Positions 1-11,711 of a stretch of DNA of 64,000 bases are shown here, one piece after another (the first letter of the stretch is position 1; the number at the start of each line of letters is the position of its first letter). The DNA lies in the NCBI GenBank assembly GCA_964017065.1, contig OZ024784.1, positions 2,106,598 through 2,170,597 of the forward strand, in the 5' to 3' direction. The notes under the pieces were generated by a model. It was not told the DNA's origin. It saw only the letters and a list, made by a program, of their open reading frames with translations, and made no database searches. This DNA is from Haliclona indistincta (taxonomy: Eukaryota > Porifera > Demospongiae > Haplosclerida > Chalinidae). The translations under genes were made by a program, and so were the position numbers.

Positions 1-3000
1 CGACACAACGCACTACCCATAAATCACAAGAACAACAAAGGCTGGACTGCTCTAAAGCTAGCAGCAAGAAAGCAGTTGGACAGGTGTGTCGAGATGTTGC
101 TGGAAAATGGTGCCGACCCTGATGTACCTGACCTAGAGCACTTTCTTCCACTCCACAATGCTATTGGCAACCAGGCTATTGTCAAGTTGCTAGTCACTCG
201 TACACGGTGCATTAACAGTGTGACACAGACTGGTGAGACTGTTCTGTATCTAGCAGTGGAGAGAGGTTTGAATGACTGCGCTCTAGTGCTGTTAGAACAT
301 GGTGCTGATGCTAACATCGCCAACAAGGAAGGTACTGACCAACTCTTGTGGGTGTAGACCGACTTGCATTCCCTATTAATTGCCCATACCATGTTCAATG
401 ATTGTAGACTTTGTTTGTGGTATAATTAGTGGTCTGGTTTTGGTTGTGGGCTCATGTCTACTTTCATTTTTTCCACCTCAGCTATTGCCCCTCTGTTCCT
501 TGCTGCAAGAAGTGGTAACCTTGAGCTAGTTCGTGCAATCATCAAGAAAGGAGGAAATGTGAATGAGAGAGGAGCACCTCAGCTCTTAGCTCCTCTTCAC
601 TGGGCAGCTCACAAGGAGCACACAGAGATTGCTCTGTTACTGATAGAGAATGGAGCTGATATACAGCTGAAGGACAAGGAGGGACGCTCTCCAGTGTCCA
701 TGGCTTCTCCTGAACTCAAAGCCAGGATGTTAGGTGAGTGAACTGCTATTGTTCAGCTGTTGACAATAAAATGTTTGTGGTTGCAGAAGCTGCTCGACAG
801 AGAAATCCTGACATGCCCCTTCATGATTCTACTGTTGATACTGTCATATCAGGTACACCATCATGTGGTGTGTATTCATATTACTGTGTGAATTCATGCC
901 TCGATTTCCTTTATAATCTGCCTACACACTATTTTTGTCCGCCAAACAGTCTGTCATGTGTGCATGTATCTGTATAGGCTAAATCATGCATCTATTTCCT
1001 TTATTTTTGTATCAGGTTGCTTGAAGTATTTCCATATTAACCCCTTACCATAATATTAGCCAATAATCTGTTCACACACATGCATGTATGGCTTGCACTT
1101 GTGCATGCTAATTGTACACACCATGCGCTTAGTTGACTCACTTACTCTCTTTCTTAGCTGAGGAGAAGGCAGTAACAGCTTGCTGTGGTGGTAATTTGAT
1201 GGCTCTCCGAGCTATGATACAAGCTGGTGTTAGTGTCAATCACACTAGTGGGGCATCTTCCTCTACTCTGCTCCATCTAGCAGCATATTGTGGACAGGTT
1301 AGTAGTGGGCGGAAGATTCGGTTATGATTACGGCAACTATGTATATATTTATCTGTGCGAAAACAAGATACAAACTTTTGATAAAGTTATATCTGGTCTC
1401 AATTGTAAGTTTTGGGATTTCTGTGACATGAAAACAGTTTACCTGACTTCCTTTTTATTTCAAATTACGGTCTCCTTTGAAGTACGACTTGGTTTTCATT
1501 GCATTCCCCTTGTCACTCACAGTGCCCACTCATGGGAGTGTGTGTAATGGTATCAAATTACTCATTTAGTTGCTAAACAGGAAAACTGATGGTAGCTGGA
1601 AAAACAATTTTTTTTGTTAAAACTTGATTGACAAAGGTGTTGGCTGAGGCGACTACAAAGTGTACAGTTTATAGTATAACAGTTCAATCATGGGTGGGAC
1701 CTTTGCATCCTACTAGAGTACAGTTAATGTCATACTGACAGATATATGTAGGTTAGACGATGGATTCGAGGTGTCTACGGGATTCAAATCACCGCGGAAA
1801 CCGATTTTTTAGACGTCCCGAGTGTATAGCGCAGAGGCGTCTATTTTGGTTTCCAAGGTGAGCTAAATCTCGTAGGCACTGCGAATCTATCGTCTGAGGT
1901 GTTTAGACCATACCTGCCCAGAGTCAAGCGACAGTCCGTTTTTAAACGATGGCAGTTTAAACTCGCGTATTTTTCGACGATGCCATTTTGTTGTGGTTAT
2001 TAACGATGTGGTTAATTAAAGGTGGTCCAAGTAAACTCAGCAGGGGTCCAAGTGAAATCAGTGTTGGTGGTATCGCTGACCAATCAAATTGCAGAATTAC
2101 ATTGAAGTATGGTCTAAAGTTACTATAGACGTGGATGTCACATGGTTTAGCATGCTGGGTGGCGGCAAGCTCTGGCTGACTGCATGCTACACTCAGGTGG
2201 TATAGTCACACATGCTGGGCTAACAGTCTCATTATGTAACTTGTTTACACTAAAACCACTTTACCGCACAATGTCAGTAATACACTTAGCCTGTTTGATT
2301 ATAGTTGTAAATATCACTTTTGTTGTTTCAATTTTAACAAGGTGTTTTGTGGTGGTACAGCAAGTGACAGTTTGTTTTAAAGTTGTCGGTTTGGGGCTTT
2401 TCAATTCACTGTTTAGTCTTTTACAGAAGACAGTTCTGTGCTGTTGTCAAGTGCAAAAGGCACTCTTGAATTCCTCAGTAATTTGTGTCAGGCAAGAGGT
2501 GTTAGTTTAGACACTCAGTATGTGTCATGATATTGGGCATGACTTGGTCAGTCCTGGAATTTCGTCAACGTGTATGGTAGAGAATGATTATGTGTGTCAA
2601 CAGATGCTGTAGTATCACCTCTCAATGCACCGTGTAGCCGAGTGAGTGTATTAGGTCACCTGTCTTATAGCTAAGTGAGTGTATTAGGTCACCTTTCTTG
2701 TAGCTGAGTGGATTACCACTTTTCAGTAGCAAAGTAGGTTAACATCTTGTTGCTATGCTAGTATATTGTAAGTAGTTCAGTGCAACGTGTAGTAGAATGC
2801 ACGGTATTAATTTTGGATAAATATTTTAGACTAGGTGTGGTGTCGTCAAGTGCAACGTGTAGCCAAGTAGGTTAGTACATTGTGTAGTGTATTGGGCATA
2901 ACTATGGCTACACCGTGCTATTATATTTCACAGGGCCCATTTTATATCATCCACTCATTATTTGTATGGTCTTTATCATGCACCTGGTCTATTGCATCGT

Positions 3001-6000
3001 GTATAAGTTACTATTTTTGCTACAACAACATCGGATGCTATTTTTGGAATCAGCTGACTTTTAGTGTGTGTGTGTGTGACAGTGTTGTGGGCGCCAGGGT
3101 TACACTGAGTTCAGGCTGGATGAAAGCAAATGTTGTAGTGTTGTTGTAGGAAGCTATCTGTAGAGCACCTTGTTGGCTATACTTACCATTAGAATTATTG
3201 GTTGCTATGGTATTGGTCAGTTATGTAAACAATCTCTTTCTTGGAAGTCCACTAAAAAGTGCTGAACTGCTGACTGTATGGGCTCAGTATACTGGTCAGT
3301 ATACTGCTGACATGTAGTGCTCAGTATACTATACTGCTGACTGTACTGGCTCAGTATACTGGTCAGTATACTAAACTGCTGACATGTAGTGCTCAGTATA
3401 CTAAACTGCTGACTGTATGGGGTCAGTATACTAAACTGCTGACATGTAGTGCTCAGTATACTAAACTGCTGACATGTAGTGCTCAGTACACTAAACTGCT
3501 GACTGTACTGGCACAGTATACTACAATGCAGTGCTCACTGACATGTATTAGATAGGTATGCAGTGTTCATTATACTACTGCTGACATGTATTGTAATAGT
3601 ATACTAATAAACTGCTGACATGTATTGTAACTTGGTAGAATAATGCGGACATAGACTATCTTGTGTTTGTTTTCTAACCTCTATAGCTACAAGTTGTTAG
3701 CTTCCTGCTCAAGGTTGGAGCAGACTGGAAGATGAGAGACAATGATGGTGACACTGTGTTCCACTTTGCCTGCATGAAGGAAGTCCCACAAGCTCATCAT
3801 GACCAGACACTAGAGTACCTACTCACTCGGTCTCCTGCCATTGCTCTGATCAATGCACAGAATAGCCGTGGAGACTCTCCTCTGCTGGTTGCTTCAAGGT
3901 AGTGCTAGCAGATAATGTAGAGAATGAGTGAGTGACTTGTTGTTCCACAGAGGTCGATTCTTGGGCAGGATAAAGCTGTTACTGGCTCACAAAGCTGATG
4001 TTTCAATAGCCAACAGCAAGAAGGAGCTACCACTTCATCGAGTGTGCTCTAGCGATTCTACCATTGAAGCTGTACTGTTCTTGGCTGAAATGAGCGACAA
4101 CATTGACACCCAAGATGCTGATGGATGGACACCACTCATGTATGCTGCCAAGTCAAAGAGCTCAGCTGTTGTCAAATATCTGCTACAGAGAAATGCTGAT
4201 CCCAACAAACAACAGGTTAGTGTGCCTACAAATACCCTCATGGGCGCATGTTACTATCACTTGTTTTCTTCCAGTGCGCAGGATTCACAGCTCTTTATTT
4301 TGCTGCTCAAGTTGATGCAGCTGAAGTGTGTGTAATGCTGCTCAAGCATGGCGCCAATCCATCAATCACTGGAGGGGCACAGAATGTGACACCTCTGCAC
4401 ATTGCTGCTCATCAGTGCGTTCCTTCTCTTTCACAAATGCACTTTTTATCATGTTTCTTTATCTAGGGGAATGAAGAGTGTGTGTCGTGTTCTAGTGGAA
4501 GCTGGTGCTCTCTATACTATAGCAGATAATGATGGAGACACTCCTCTATCGCTAGCAGAAAATGAGGAGGTCAAACAAGTCATGTTGGGTAAGAGAAGCC
4601 CAAGCAGCTTATATCCAGCTTTACTATAATTCATCTCTCACCACAGCTGCTCATGCAGTTTACTGTGCAAGACAGAGAACAGAAAGTTCCCCACCTCACG
4701 AGACCAAGGAAGAGCCAGATGCTGACCCGCCTACTGAAACCGCCCCCTCTTTCGAAGACAACACAACTGTTCCCTCCAATAGTCCTACACTGGAGACTCA
4801 CAGACTTCCTCGTGGCAGCAGCAAAGAGCAGGACGATGAAGAAGAAGAAATGGCTCAACTCAAGCTAGATCTCGATCAGAAGAAAGCAATGATGAAGGCT
4901 GTTGTGCAAGAACTAGGCACCTTGCGTGCTGACAAGGAACTACTGCTCTCTCGAAATCGATCGCTTGAGGAAGATCTTCAACAGCGAGATCGTTACGCCA
5001 AGATGACCAGTACCCCTCAAGATGGTGTCCCTTCAGAGCAGAAGTGGTTCATTCCTCGTGAGGATTTTACCATGGAGGAGAAGCCCATCAATGACACGAC
5101 AGAGCCATACGAGAGGTTTGTCTCTGTTCACAGAGGGACCTTCAGAATGAGTGACGTGATAGTCAGACGAGCAAGAAACACTGACAATTGGACTAGTGAT
5201 GTGTACAAGACATTCTGTAGAGATGTTGAGAAGTTGGGGTAAGTGCGTTCGTTACACAAGAAGTCTTGACCTTTGACTCTCGTGTATTTTGTCCTCTAGT
5301 CATATGAGGAGCCCTCATCTGGTTCAATTTATTGGTGCATTCATTGATGAGCCGTCAAGAGAGTGCATTGTGCTCATGGAGGATCTATCTCGAGGGAGTC
5401 TTAATGAGCTGCTGCACATAGACAAAGTGGCTCTTACCTGCACACAGAAGAGACGCATTGTGAGTGTTTTATGACTAACTGAATGAGAGAAATTATTTTT
5501 GCTTTACTCCAGGCTCGAGATATTGCAGCTGGCATGGTCTACCTGCATTCACTACCTTTATTGCATCATTGGTTGGTCCCGAGTAATATTTTAATTGGAG
5601 AGCATCTAAATGCTAAGGTCTCAGATTTTGCATTCTACGAAACCAAAGTACAGTCCAAGTATCTGAAGAACATCAAAGAAAAGCATCGCAACAAACACCA
5701 AGGAACTTACAAGAAGATACCAATATTCTATACTCCCCCAGAGTACATTGAGAGAAATGAGTATACACAAGCCAGCGATGTGTACTCATTTGGTGAGCTA
5801 TTAGTAGATTATGTTAGCTACAAGCTGTTAGTCAAGTAATACTGCATTGTGCTGCTGTAGACACTACTGCCGGTAGTACTCATCACGCTTCCCTAATTTA
5901 GACTGCAGAGTTTCAATGCACATTTTTAGACATATAATGAAATTCATTGGTTGTGCTGTGTGGTCGACTATGAATTCCGCTCTTATTATTCTAATTTTCA

Positions 6001-6248
6001 TTCCAGGAATGATGATCTATGAGATATGTACAGAGAAGCGACCGTTTGAAGATGTGGATATGGGAACTACCATGTGTGTGGCTATCATGAAGGTCATGAT
6101 GGGAATGCGGCCGCCATTGCCCGAGAAATTTCAGAAGAGACCGTGCGAGTTGATGGAGATGTGTTGGAAGGCCGAGCCTCGCTTGAGACCAACCTTCAAG
6201 GAGGTTCTGACGAAAATCCGGCAGTATATTGCCAACGAACATGTATAA
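1..6248 (+). CDS. Ankyrin-repeat TKL-type pseudokinase (5' partial)
   Basis: Twelve exons join in frame: 1-331, 482-733, 787-852, 1158-1297, 3687-3898, 3951-4215, 4275-4414, 4467-4588, 4647-5238, 5300-5459, 5513-5792, 6007-6248. They give 933 residues plus a stop; the N terminus lies outside the window. The first eight exons encode a long array of ankyrin repeats (TALKLAA, PLHWAAH, TPLHIAAH-type cores). Exon 9 adds a charged, acidic, coiled-coil-prone linker. The rest is a protein-kinase fold of tyrosine-kinase-like type, with SDVYSFG, a PPE motif and a WKAEPRLRPTF C-lobe end. Every catalytic motif is degenerate: no glycine-rich loop, VIVRRA where VAVK is expected, HHW for HRD (5564-5572) and DFA for DFG (5623-5631). 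Kinase scaffolds with ankyrin repeats (TNNI3K, RIPK4, ANKK1) are the nearest known architecture. I infer a signalling scaffold or pseudokinase and name no ortholog. Confidence 0.85.
1753..1897. repeat. Foldback (hairpin) element, MITE-like
   Basis: The left arm starts at about 1754 (TTAGACGATGGATTCG). The right arm ends at about 1896 and reads, in reverse complement, TCAGACGATAGATTCG. The imperfect arms are about 50 bp each and also share GGAAACC near the centre. No clear target-site duplication is visible and no coding capacity is present. Confidence 0.6.
3255..3610. repeat. Tandem repeat, unit about 30-40 bp
   Basis: Roughly ten imperfect copies of a unit built on CTGCTGACATGTAGTGCTCA followed by GTATACTAAA are arranged head to tail. 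Some copies replace the ACATGTAGTG segment with CTGTATGGG or CTGTACTGG. The array sits in the long intron just before exon 5 of the pseudokinase gene. Confidence 0.8.
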
Positions 6249-6388
6249 TTTCAAAATGTTTGCCCGATGTCATTGGTTTGTGTACTCATGAAAGTTGTTT
6301 GACTGACTATAATCGTGTTTCTGTATACATGTTGCAACAAAGTATTATTATTATTATTTACATGCTATAAACAAAATTTCCCTCAAAG

Positions 6389-9365
6389 TTATTTATAGTG
6401 TTCATCTTCCTCTATATCTTCCTCGTCATCCTGTACATCAGCCATTGTATTTATAAATGTCAGTTGTGGCTGCTGTATTCTTCTTGTGTTCTTTTTCTTT
6501 GAAAATAATTTTCTCAACTTTGAGAAGTGAAAGAAGTGTCCCCTTGCCTTGCGCACATAGCATGCATACAGCACCCAGCCTAGGCCTATCATCACAACTG
6601 ATAGCAGAGCTAGCCAGCGAAAGTGTTCTGGTCTTGGAGCAGCTATTACCAACAGATAGTGCAAGAAGTCCATGTTGGAGTTCATAGCATTCATCACTCC
6701 TGAAACAACGCCTCGTTCTTCCTCCTTCACTTTCTCTTGAACTAGTTGCCAAACTGTGAGATCAAACATCCACAGACCGAAGCGTGCTCCCATTACACCG
6801 ATCAGCATGAATACCAGCGATAGACTCACACTGCTAGATGGCGCAACAAATGGAGAAGGCTCAATCGAGGGCATTGGAGAGGCGGAGTAGACAGAAGATG
6901 CAGTAGTAAAGATGGAAGGTGAAACAGCATTTGGAGAGGTAGAATAGACAGAAGTAGTAAAGATGGAAGGTGAAACAGCATTTGGAGAGGTGGAATAGAC
7001 AGAAGTAGTAAAGATGGAAGGTGAAACAGCATTTGGAGAGGTGGAATAGACAGAAGTAGTAAAGATGGAAGGTGAAACAGCATTTGGAGAGGTGGAATAG
7101 ACAGAAGTAGTAAAGATGGAAGGTGAAACAGCATTTGGAGAGGTAGAATAGACAGAAGATGTCCTAGTAAAGATGGAAGGTGAAACAGCATTTGAAGAGG
7201 TAGAGTAGATCAAGAATGCTGATGTAGAAGTGGAGAATGGTGACGATGAAGCGGTGGAATGCACAGTTGAGACTGAGTCACTACTGGAAGACAGAGAAAC
7301 AGAGGTAGAGTAAACTGAAGATTTTGAGACAGCTGTAGATGGTCTAGAAGAGGAGTTAGTGAGATACAAAGTTGTGAATAAGTTAGAGGTAGTGAGTGCG
7401 TCAGTGGTTGTGGCTTCCAGGCTAAGCGATGTGAAATTCTGTACAGAATTGTTTTGCAAAGCTCTTTTAAAAACCAAGACAGGCGAAGAGAAAGGAGATG
7501 AATAGGAGAGAGTCGGAGATGGGAAAACATCATCTCCAGTGTCATTATTACTCGTAGAACAGTTCGGAGAGTAGTATCCCGTATCACTACCAGTGGTTGG
7601 CACTCCGGGAGCAAACACTGCCACAAGACAAAACAACAGCATAGTAAACTGTAGAGAGAACCCAACCAGACCAGCACGAACAGTCCCAACGAAGTTTCGT
7701 AGAAATGGGTACAGGATGGTTCCACAGATTCCAATAACGCCTCCTAGACCATAAAACAGTCCTATTAAACCACTGTCCAGGCCTTGTGTGAGGAAGTAGG
7801 TCGATGTGACTCCACTGAATCCTAGCACGGTGAGGTAGATCGTAGCCAGAGCAAACCCAACCAGTGCAATCTCCTGACGAATGAATATCCTGAAACCATT
7901 CTTAAGAGTTCGATAAGGAGTAGCGAGTTTGCTAAGGTAGTGAACGAATCCCAACCTAGGCTTCTTCACTGCAACTTCAACCTCACCATTCTCTTTTTCT
8001 TTGTCATCTTTCTCCTCTCCATCTACCACAACGAAAGTACCTTTTCTTAACTTCTTAATAGCGAGGCTTGGTACCATTCTATACACAGCCCATAACAGAC
8101 CGAGTTCACCAACAAATGATACCACATTCCAACCAGCAATGAAAACCGTAGTACCAAAGCCGCCAACAAAACTTAACATCACACCAGCAACAATAGGAGC
8201 GAGCAGCTTGCATGCGAGATCGATTCTCCTCATATTAGCATTTAGAACTAGAGAAAGGGAAAACAGAAAATAATACGATTTTAGAGTAACACTATATGCT
8301 AACAATACTTGTGCAACCAGCCTACAAAGTGTTCTATTGATGAGTTACACAAACTCCTTGTCTTAGGGATATACACAATGCGCACTCACCAGCTAGCGTA
8401 TCTGAGCCCTTGTTGGCGATCACTACAACCCAGTCCTTCTCAACGGAAATGGTGTTGACTAGTGTTGCCAGTTTAGCGACTGATCCAAACACGGTTGTAG
8501 CTACAGTAAGTACTGCAAATGCTGGAACATTATTGCACACACTCCAGTTCATGTAGAACATGAGAGCAAGTATAACAGCCGAGAGTGCAACCATGACATT
8601 TTGCACCAACAGACTCAACCAGATCACTGAGTGAGAAAAAGATAATAATGCTGTAATTTTGAACATAAGGAAGGGCATAGTATGCTGAGCTACCTCTAAA
8701 TTTTGATTGTAACTCATATTCACGATCATTGCATTAATACTTTCCCGGTTACAGCGCTACATTTTAATGTGACCAGTACCTCTCATTCTAGGGTATGCGT
8801 CCACCATATCACCCACAACAGTGCCGAAAATAGCCACAGATAAGCTAGTGATGAATCCATAGATAGCTGGCAAGAGCAGCGAGTCAGGATACACCTGGGC
8901 AAGAAACAGCGACACTGCAAACATCCACATCCTGTCTCCCTGGAGGAGAATGAGATATTCACATAGAGATTATAGAAGAAAGGGAAGAGTAGTAGATCAA
9001 TAAAGGAAGTTAGAAAAGGAAGTACACAGCTAGCTAGCTACCCACCCATGCTGATAGAATATGACTGGTGTAGAGAGTCAATGTTATCACAAACGATCGC
9101 TTGTAGCTGAGCTTCACGTTGTTTGTTGTAGTCGTCAGCACAGGGAATACTTGCTCTGCAACGTGCAACAAGACAAAGATTATTAAAATAACATTATTAC
9201 ACGTGTCGTGTTTTTGCAACCCATTATTTGCTAACCCAGTAAAAATTTTCCGTTCAGTAATCGTCTCCACGAGCTTCTTTTTGAGGGCCCGGTCTCTAAC
9301 TCCCCTTCTCCCTTCTTCTCCTCTTCCTGTTCCTCGTCAGTCAACAAACGCTCCTGGTCCTCCAT
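6389..9365 (-). CDS. SLC40A1: Ferroportin, iron exporter of the SLC40 family
   Basis: Exons in gene order: 9365-9236, 9155-9046, 8939-8780, 8626-8390, 8247-6389; sum 2496 nt, 831 residues. Ferroportin exports Fe2+ across the plasma membrane. Diagnostic stretches are WGDRMWMFAVSLFLAQ, NANMRRIDLACKLLAP, GWNVVSFVGE, VQEKVKEEERGVVSGVMNA and the C-terminal helix. The TM1 Asp (GDRMW) and the Asp-x-x-His pair of TM11 (DFLH), both metal-site residues in human ferroportin, are kept. The human hepcidin-binding Cys326 aligns with Gly (LGFSGVTSTYFLTQG). The protein is about 260 residues longer than the human one because the loop after TM9 is expanded into a Ser/Thr-rich mucin-like segment with 17-residue repeats. 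The 3' end faces the pseudokinase gene, and the 5' end is 69 bp from the next gene on the plus strand. Confidence 0.93.
6890..7215 (-). repeat. 51-bp coding tandem repeats in ferroportin
   Basis: About six copies of a 51-bp unit encode SVYSTSPNAVSPSIFTT. The central copies are almost identical at the nucleotide level, including silent sites. This indicates recent expansion or homogenisation. The period is a multiple of three, so copy-number change keeps the frame. Confidence 0.9.
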
Positions 9366-9434
9366 TACGTTACAAACGACCACGCCTTCAATTGCTCAGC
9401 CAGCCACACCTCCCAATCCTCAACCCCTTATACC
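9366..9434. promoter_or_regulatory. 69-bp divergent promoter, ferroportin / nucleotidyltransferase
   Basis: Only 69 bp separate the two start codons, so the 5' UTRs or core promoters of the two genes must be very short or overlap. No TATA box is evident. Confidence 0.55.
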
Positions 9435-10521
9435 ATGAAGGTGCTCATTTTAGCTGCTGGCTACGGCACTAGACTCGCTAGAGATCTGCAACAGACGGGG
9501 CGATTCCCTGAACTACTCGGCGTGCCTAAACCATTGCTTCCAATTGCAGGGAAACCGCTCATTTCGCATTGGATGCAAGACATTAGATCCTGTACTGAGC
9601 TACGTGATTGTGATGTGTATGTTGTGGTAAGTCACTTAACTCATTCTAATCTTCATTATCTCTTTTGTCAGGTCAATAGTACTAACTATGCCCAGTTTGA
9701 GCAGTGGTCTCGAGAGTGGTCGCGTGTACAACTAGTCTGTGATGGTACTACACACAACGACAATAGACTAGGCGCAGTCAAGTGTATTGAACTAGCAGTC
9801 GCTCATTTCAACATCCGTGATCACTTGATCGTTGTTGGCGGGTATGTCACGCATTTGCATAAGATAGTGATATTCGTTCTGTGCTAAAAGGGACCTTCTC
9901 TTCTATGAGGGTTTCTCACTTGGTGAGGCAGTAAAGGCATTCAGTAAGTCACCGTGTGAAGCAGGAGGACTGGTGACTCATTATCAATGTGAAGATGATG
10001 GTACAAAACTTTGCTGAAAAATTATATCAATTCACTGTCTTCTCTTGCATTCAAGAGACACAACGCTTTGGTATTCTCGAGGTAAATGATAACGGACAAG
10101 TTACATCATTTCTAGAGAAGCCTTCTTCAGCAGAGACGGATTCAAGACGAGCAGTAAGTGCAAAAAGTTTTTGAACTTTACCCATTTCATTCAGCTCCTT
10201 ACTAGTGCCCATGTTTCTATATCCTGTCTGAAGGATCTCTTCCACTCCTCAGCCAATTCTTAGAAGAGTACAAGGCAATGGCTACTTACTGATGTCTTTT
10301 TGCATTTTATAGCAACTTCTATAGAATGAACCACTAGTGAAAAGAGATGCTCCTGGTAATTTCATCAAGTATCTGTGTTCAAAGTTAGTATACATGTTGC
10401 TCAGCTTGTGAGCATTTTGTCACATTTTTGCAGGAGACAGGTCTACACTCATTCAGTTCCTGGACGATTTGATATTGGCAACTTAAGATCATACGAACAA
10501 TGCATCGAGCATTTTAAATAG
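9435..10521 (+). CDS. Sugar-phosphate-type nucleotidyltransferase (NTP_transferase fold)
   Basis: Seven exons: 9435-9626, 9672-9841, 9891-10000, 10056-10153, 10206-10274, 10325-10383, 10434-10521; sum 786 nt, 261 residues. The N terminus MKVLILAAGYGTRL, followed by GVPKPLLPIAGKP, is the signature nucleotide-binding loop of enzymes that activate sugar 1-phosphates (GlmU/RmlA/GMPP superfamily). A VVGGD motif at the end of exon 2 and FLEKP in exon 4 also fit. The usual C-terminal left-handed beta-helix is absent, so this is a stand-alone catalytic domain. The substrate cannot be told from sequence. Intron 5 (10275-10324) starts with GC instead of GT; the flanking exons join in frame only with that donor. 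The short, bacterial-looking form could reflect ancient transfer, but the gene has ordinary host introns. Confidence 0.85.
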
Positions 10522-10627
10522 AATCTGTGCACTATCATTTCGCGCCAGTCGCACGTGCCGAGTAGACTACACGTGACATGACGTGACAGCTAGCCGCGCC
10601 CACACGTCATACACACAGCAGCAAGCA

Positions 10628-11467
10628 ATGGAGGTAGGCTCAGTCAACAATCCTAACGCGTTGTGGATGAACAGCCGTGGTATGTGGCTAGCCTACATAA
10701 TGTCCGTGGCCTTTCTACACGTTCTTCTCCTGGTAATACCTGGTCTGAGCGTTCCTGTGGTGTGGACTCTAACAAACGTCATTTATAATCTGGTTAGTCA
10801 GTGTCACTCTTTCTCCTACTGGGATTCTTTATGGATAATGTTTCGTCGTGTAGTATAGTAATGCAGTAATCGTTTAGTAATAATATCACATGTAATTAGT
10901 AGTCACAACACAGAAACTTCCCTTGATTGTTGATAAGGAACATGATAGTATTATTATCATTCTTTATCTCTTAGGGCAGCTATGTAATGTTCCACCATTT
11001 AAAAGGAACGCCCTACGACACAAAGGACCAAGGAGCAAACTACTTGCTCACTAACTGGGAACAGATTGACAACGGAGAGCAGTATACTGCCACCAGAAAT
11101 TTTCTGACAGCCATACCAGTTGTATTGTAAGTGTATTGTTGAGATGATACTGTGAATGAGACAGTGTAGTTATGTAATACAACAGTGATTGTGTATCTAC
11201 TCTGCACACTAGCTGTGTCTCAGCGATGTCAGTGTCTCTTTAGCTTGAGTTGTGTCATTGTGACACCTTATTAGATGGTGTGCACAGGTGTCTAGACTAA
11301 TCCTCTGTGTCGTTTCTCTTCTCACCTCCAGATTCATCATAGCTGGTTTCTTCACCATTCACAGTATTAATCTCACTGCTATCAACATACTCACAATGCT
11401 GATTGGTGTAGTGCCCAAGTTACCAATGCTGCACGGATATAGACTGTTTGACATCAATCGCTATTGA
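10628..11467 (+). CDS. ORMDL: ORMDL sphingolipid biosynthesis regulator
   Basis: Exons 10628-10792, 10975-11126 and 11332-11467 encode 150 residues. ORMDL proteins are small ER membrane proteins that bind serine palmitoyltransferase and restrain sphingolipid synthesis. Family hallmarks are MNSRG.WLAYI near the N terminus, [34 protein letters not shown] and the C-terminal [17 protein letters not shown]. Hydrophobic segments match the usual four-helix layout, and the length equals the 150-153 residues of animal ORMDLs. The start follows the nucleotidyltransferase stop by about 106 bp on the same strand. An AATAAA lies downstream at about 11547. Confidence 0.97.
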
Positions 11468-11711
11468 CCTCACGCACACACACACACCATATGGCAAAAT
11501 ATCTCTGTGGCTGTTTTCCTAACAATGACGAACCATTTTTTGTTAAAATAAATTTATCATTCATTTTAAAATTATGTGCAAAATATTGCGTTTTTTGACC
11601 GACGTCCAACTGAAAACAACACACAGTAGTACACTATTATTATTATAAACACTATAATGAAACCAAAAACACAATATTTAGAAAGTGCTTATGATAATGG
11701 TAAGATACAAA
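11468..11711. other. Tail-to-tail spacer, ORMDL / mucin-like gene
   Basis: The 244 bp between two convergent stop codons are AT-rich and contain a short CA run and an AATAAA for ORMDL. Nothing else is seen. Confidence 0.6.

Larger units (their letters stand above)
1298..3686 (+). other. Long intron of the pseudokinase gene
   Basis: This 2.4 kb intron is far longer than its neighbours, which are mostly under 250 nt. It contains a foldback element (about 1753-1897), an imperfect repeat of about 35 bp (2625-2735), and a 30-40 bp tandem array (3255-3610). The ORFs inside it have no recognisable domain and I treat them as chance. Confidence 0.7.

Noticed and set aside
2184..3149. Open frames in the long pseudokinase intron
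   Set aside because: Hydrophobic, low-complexity translations without splice sites that would connect to the ankyrin exons.
6826..7191. Minus-strand frame with repeated LLLSIPPLQMLFHLPS
   Set aside because: It is the alternative reading frame of the ferroportin 51-bp repeats.
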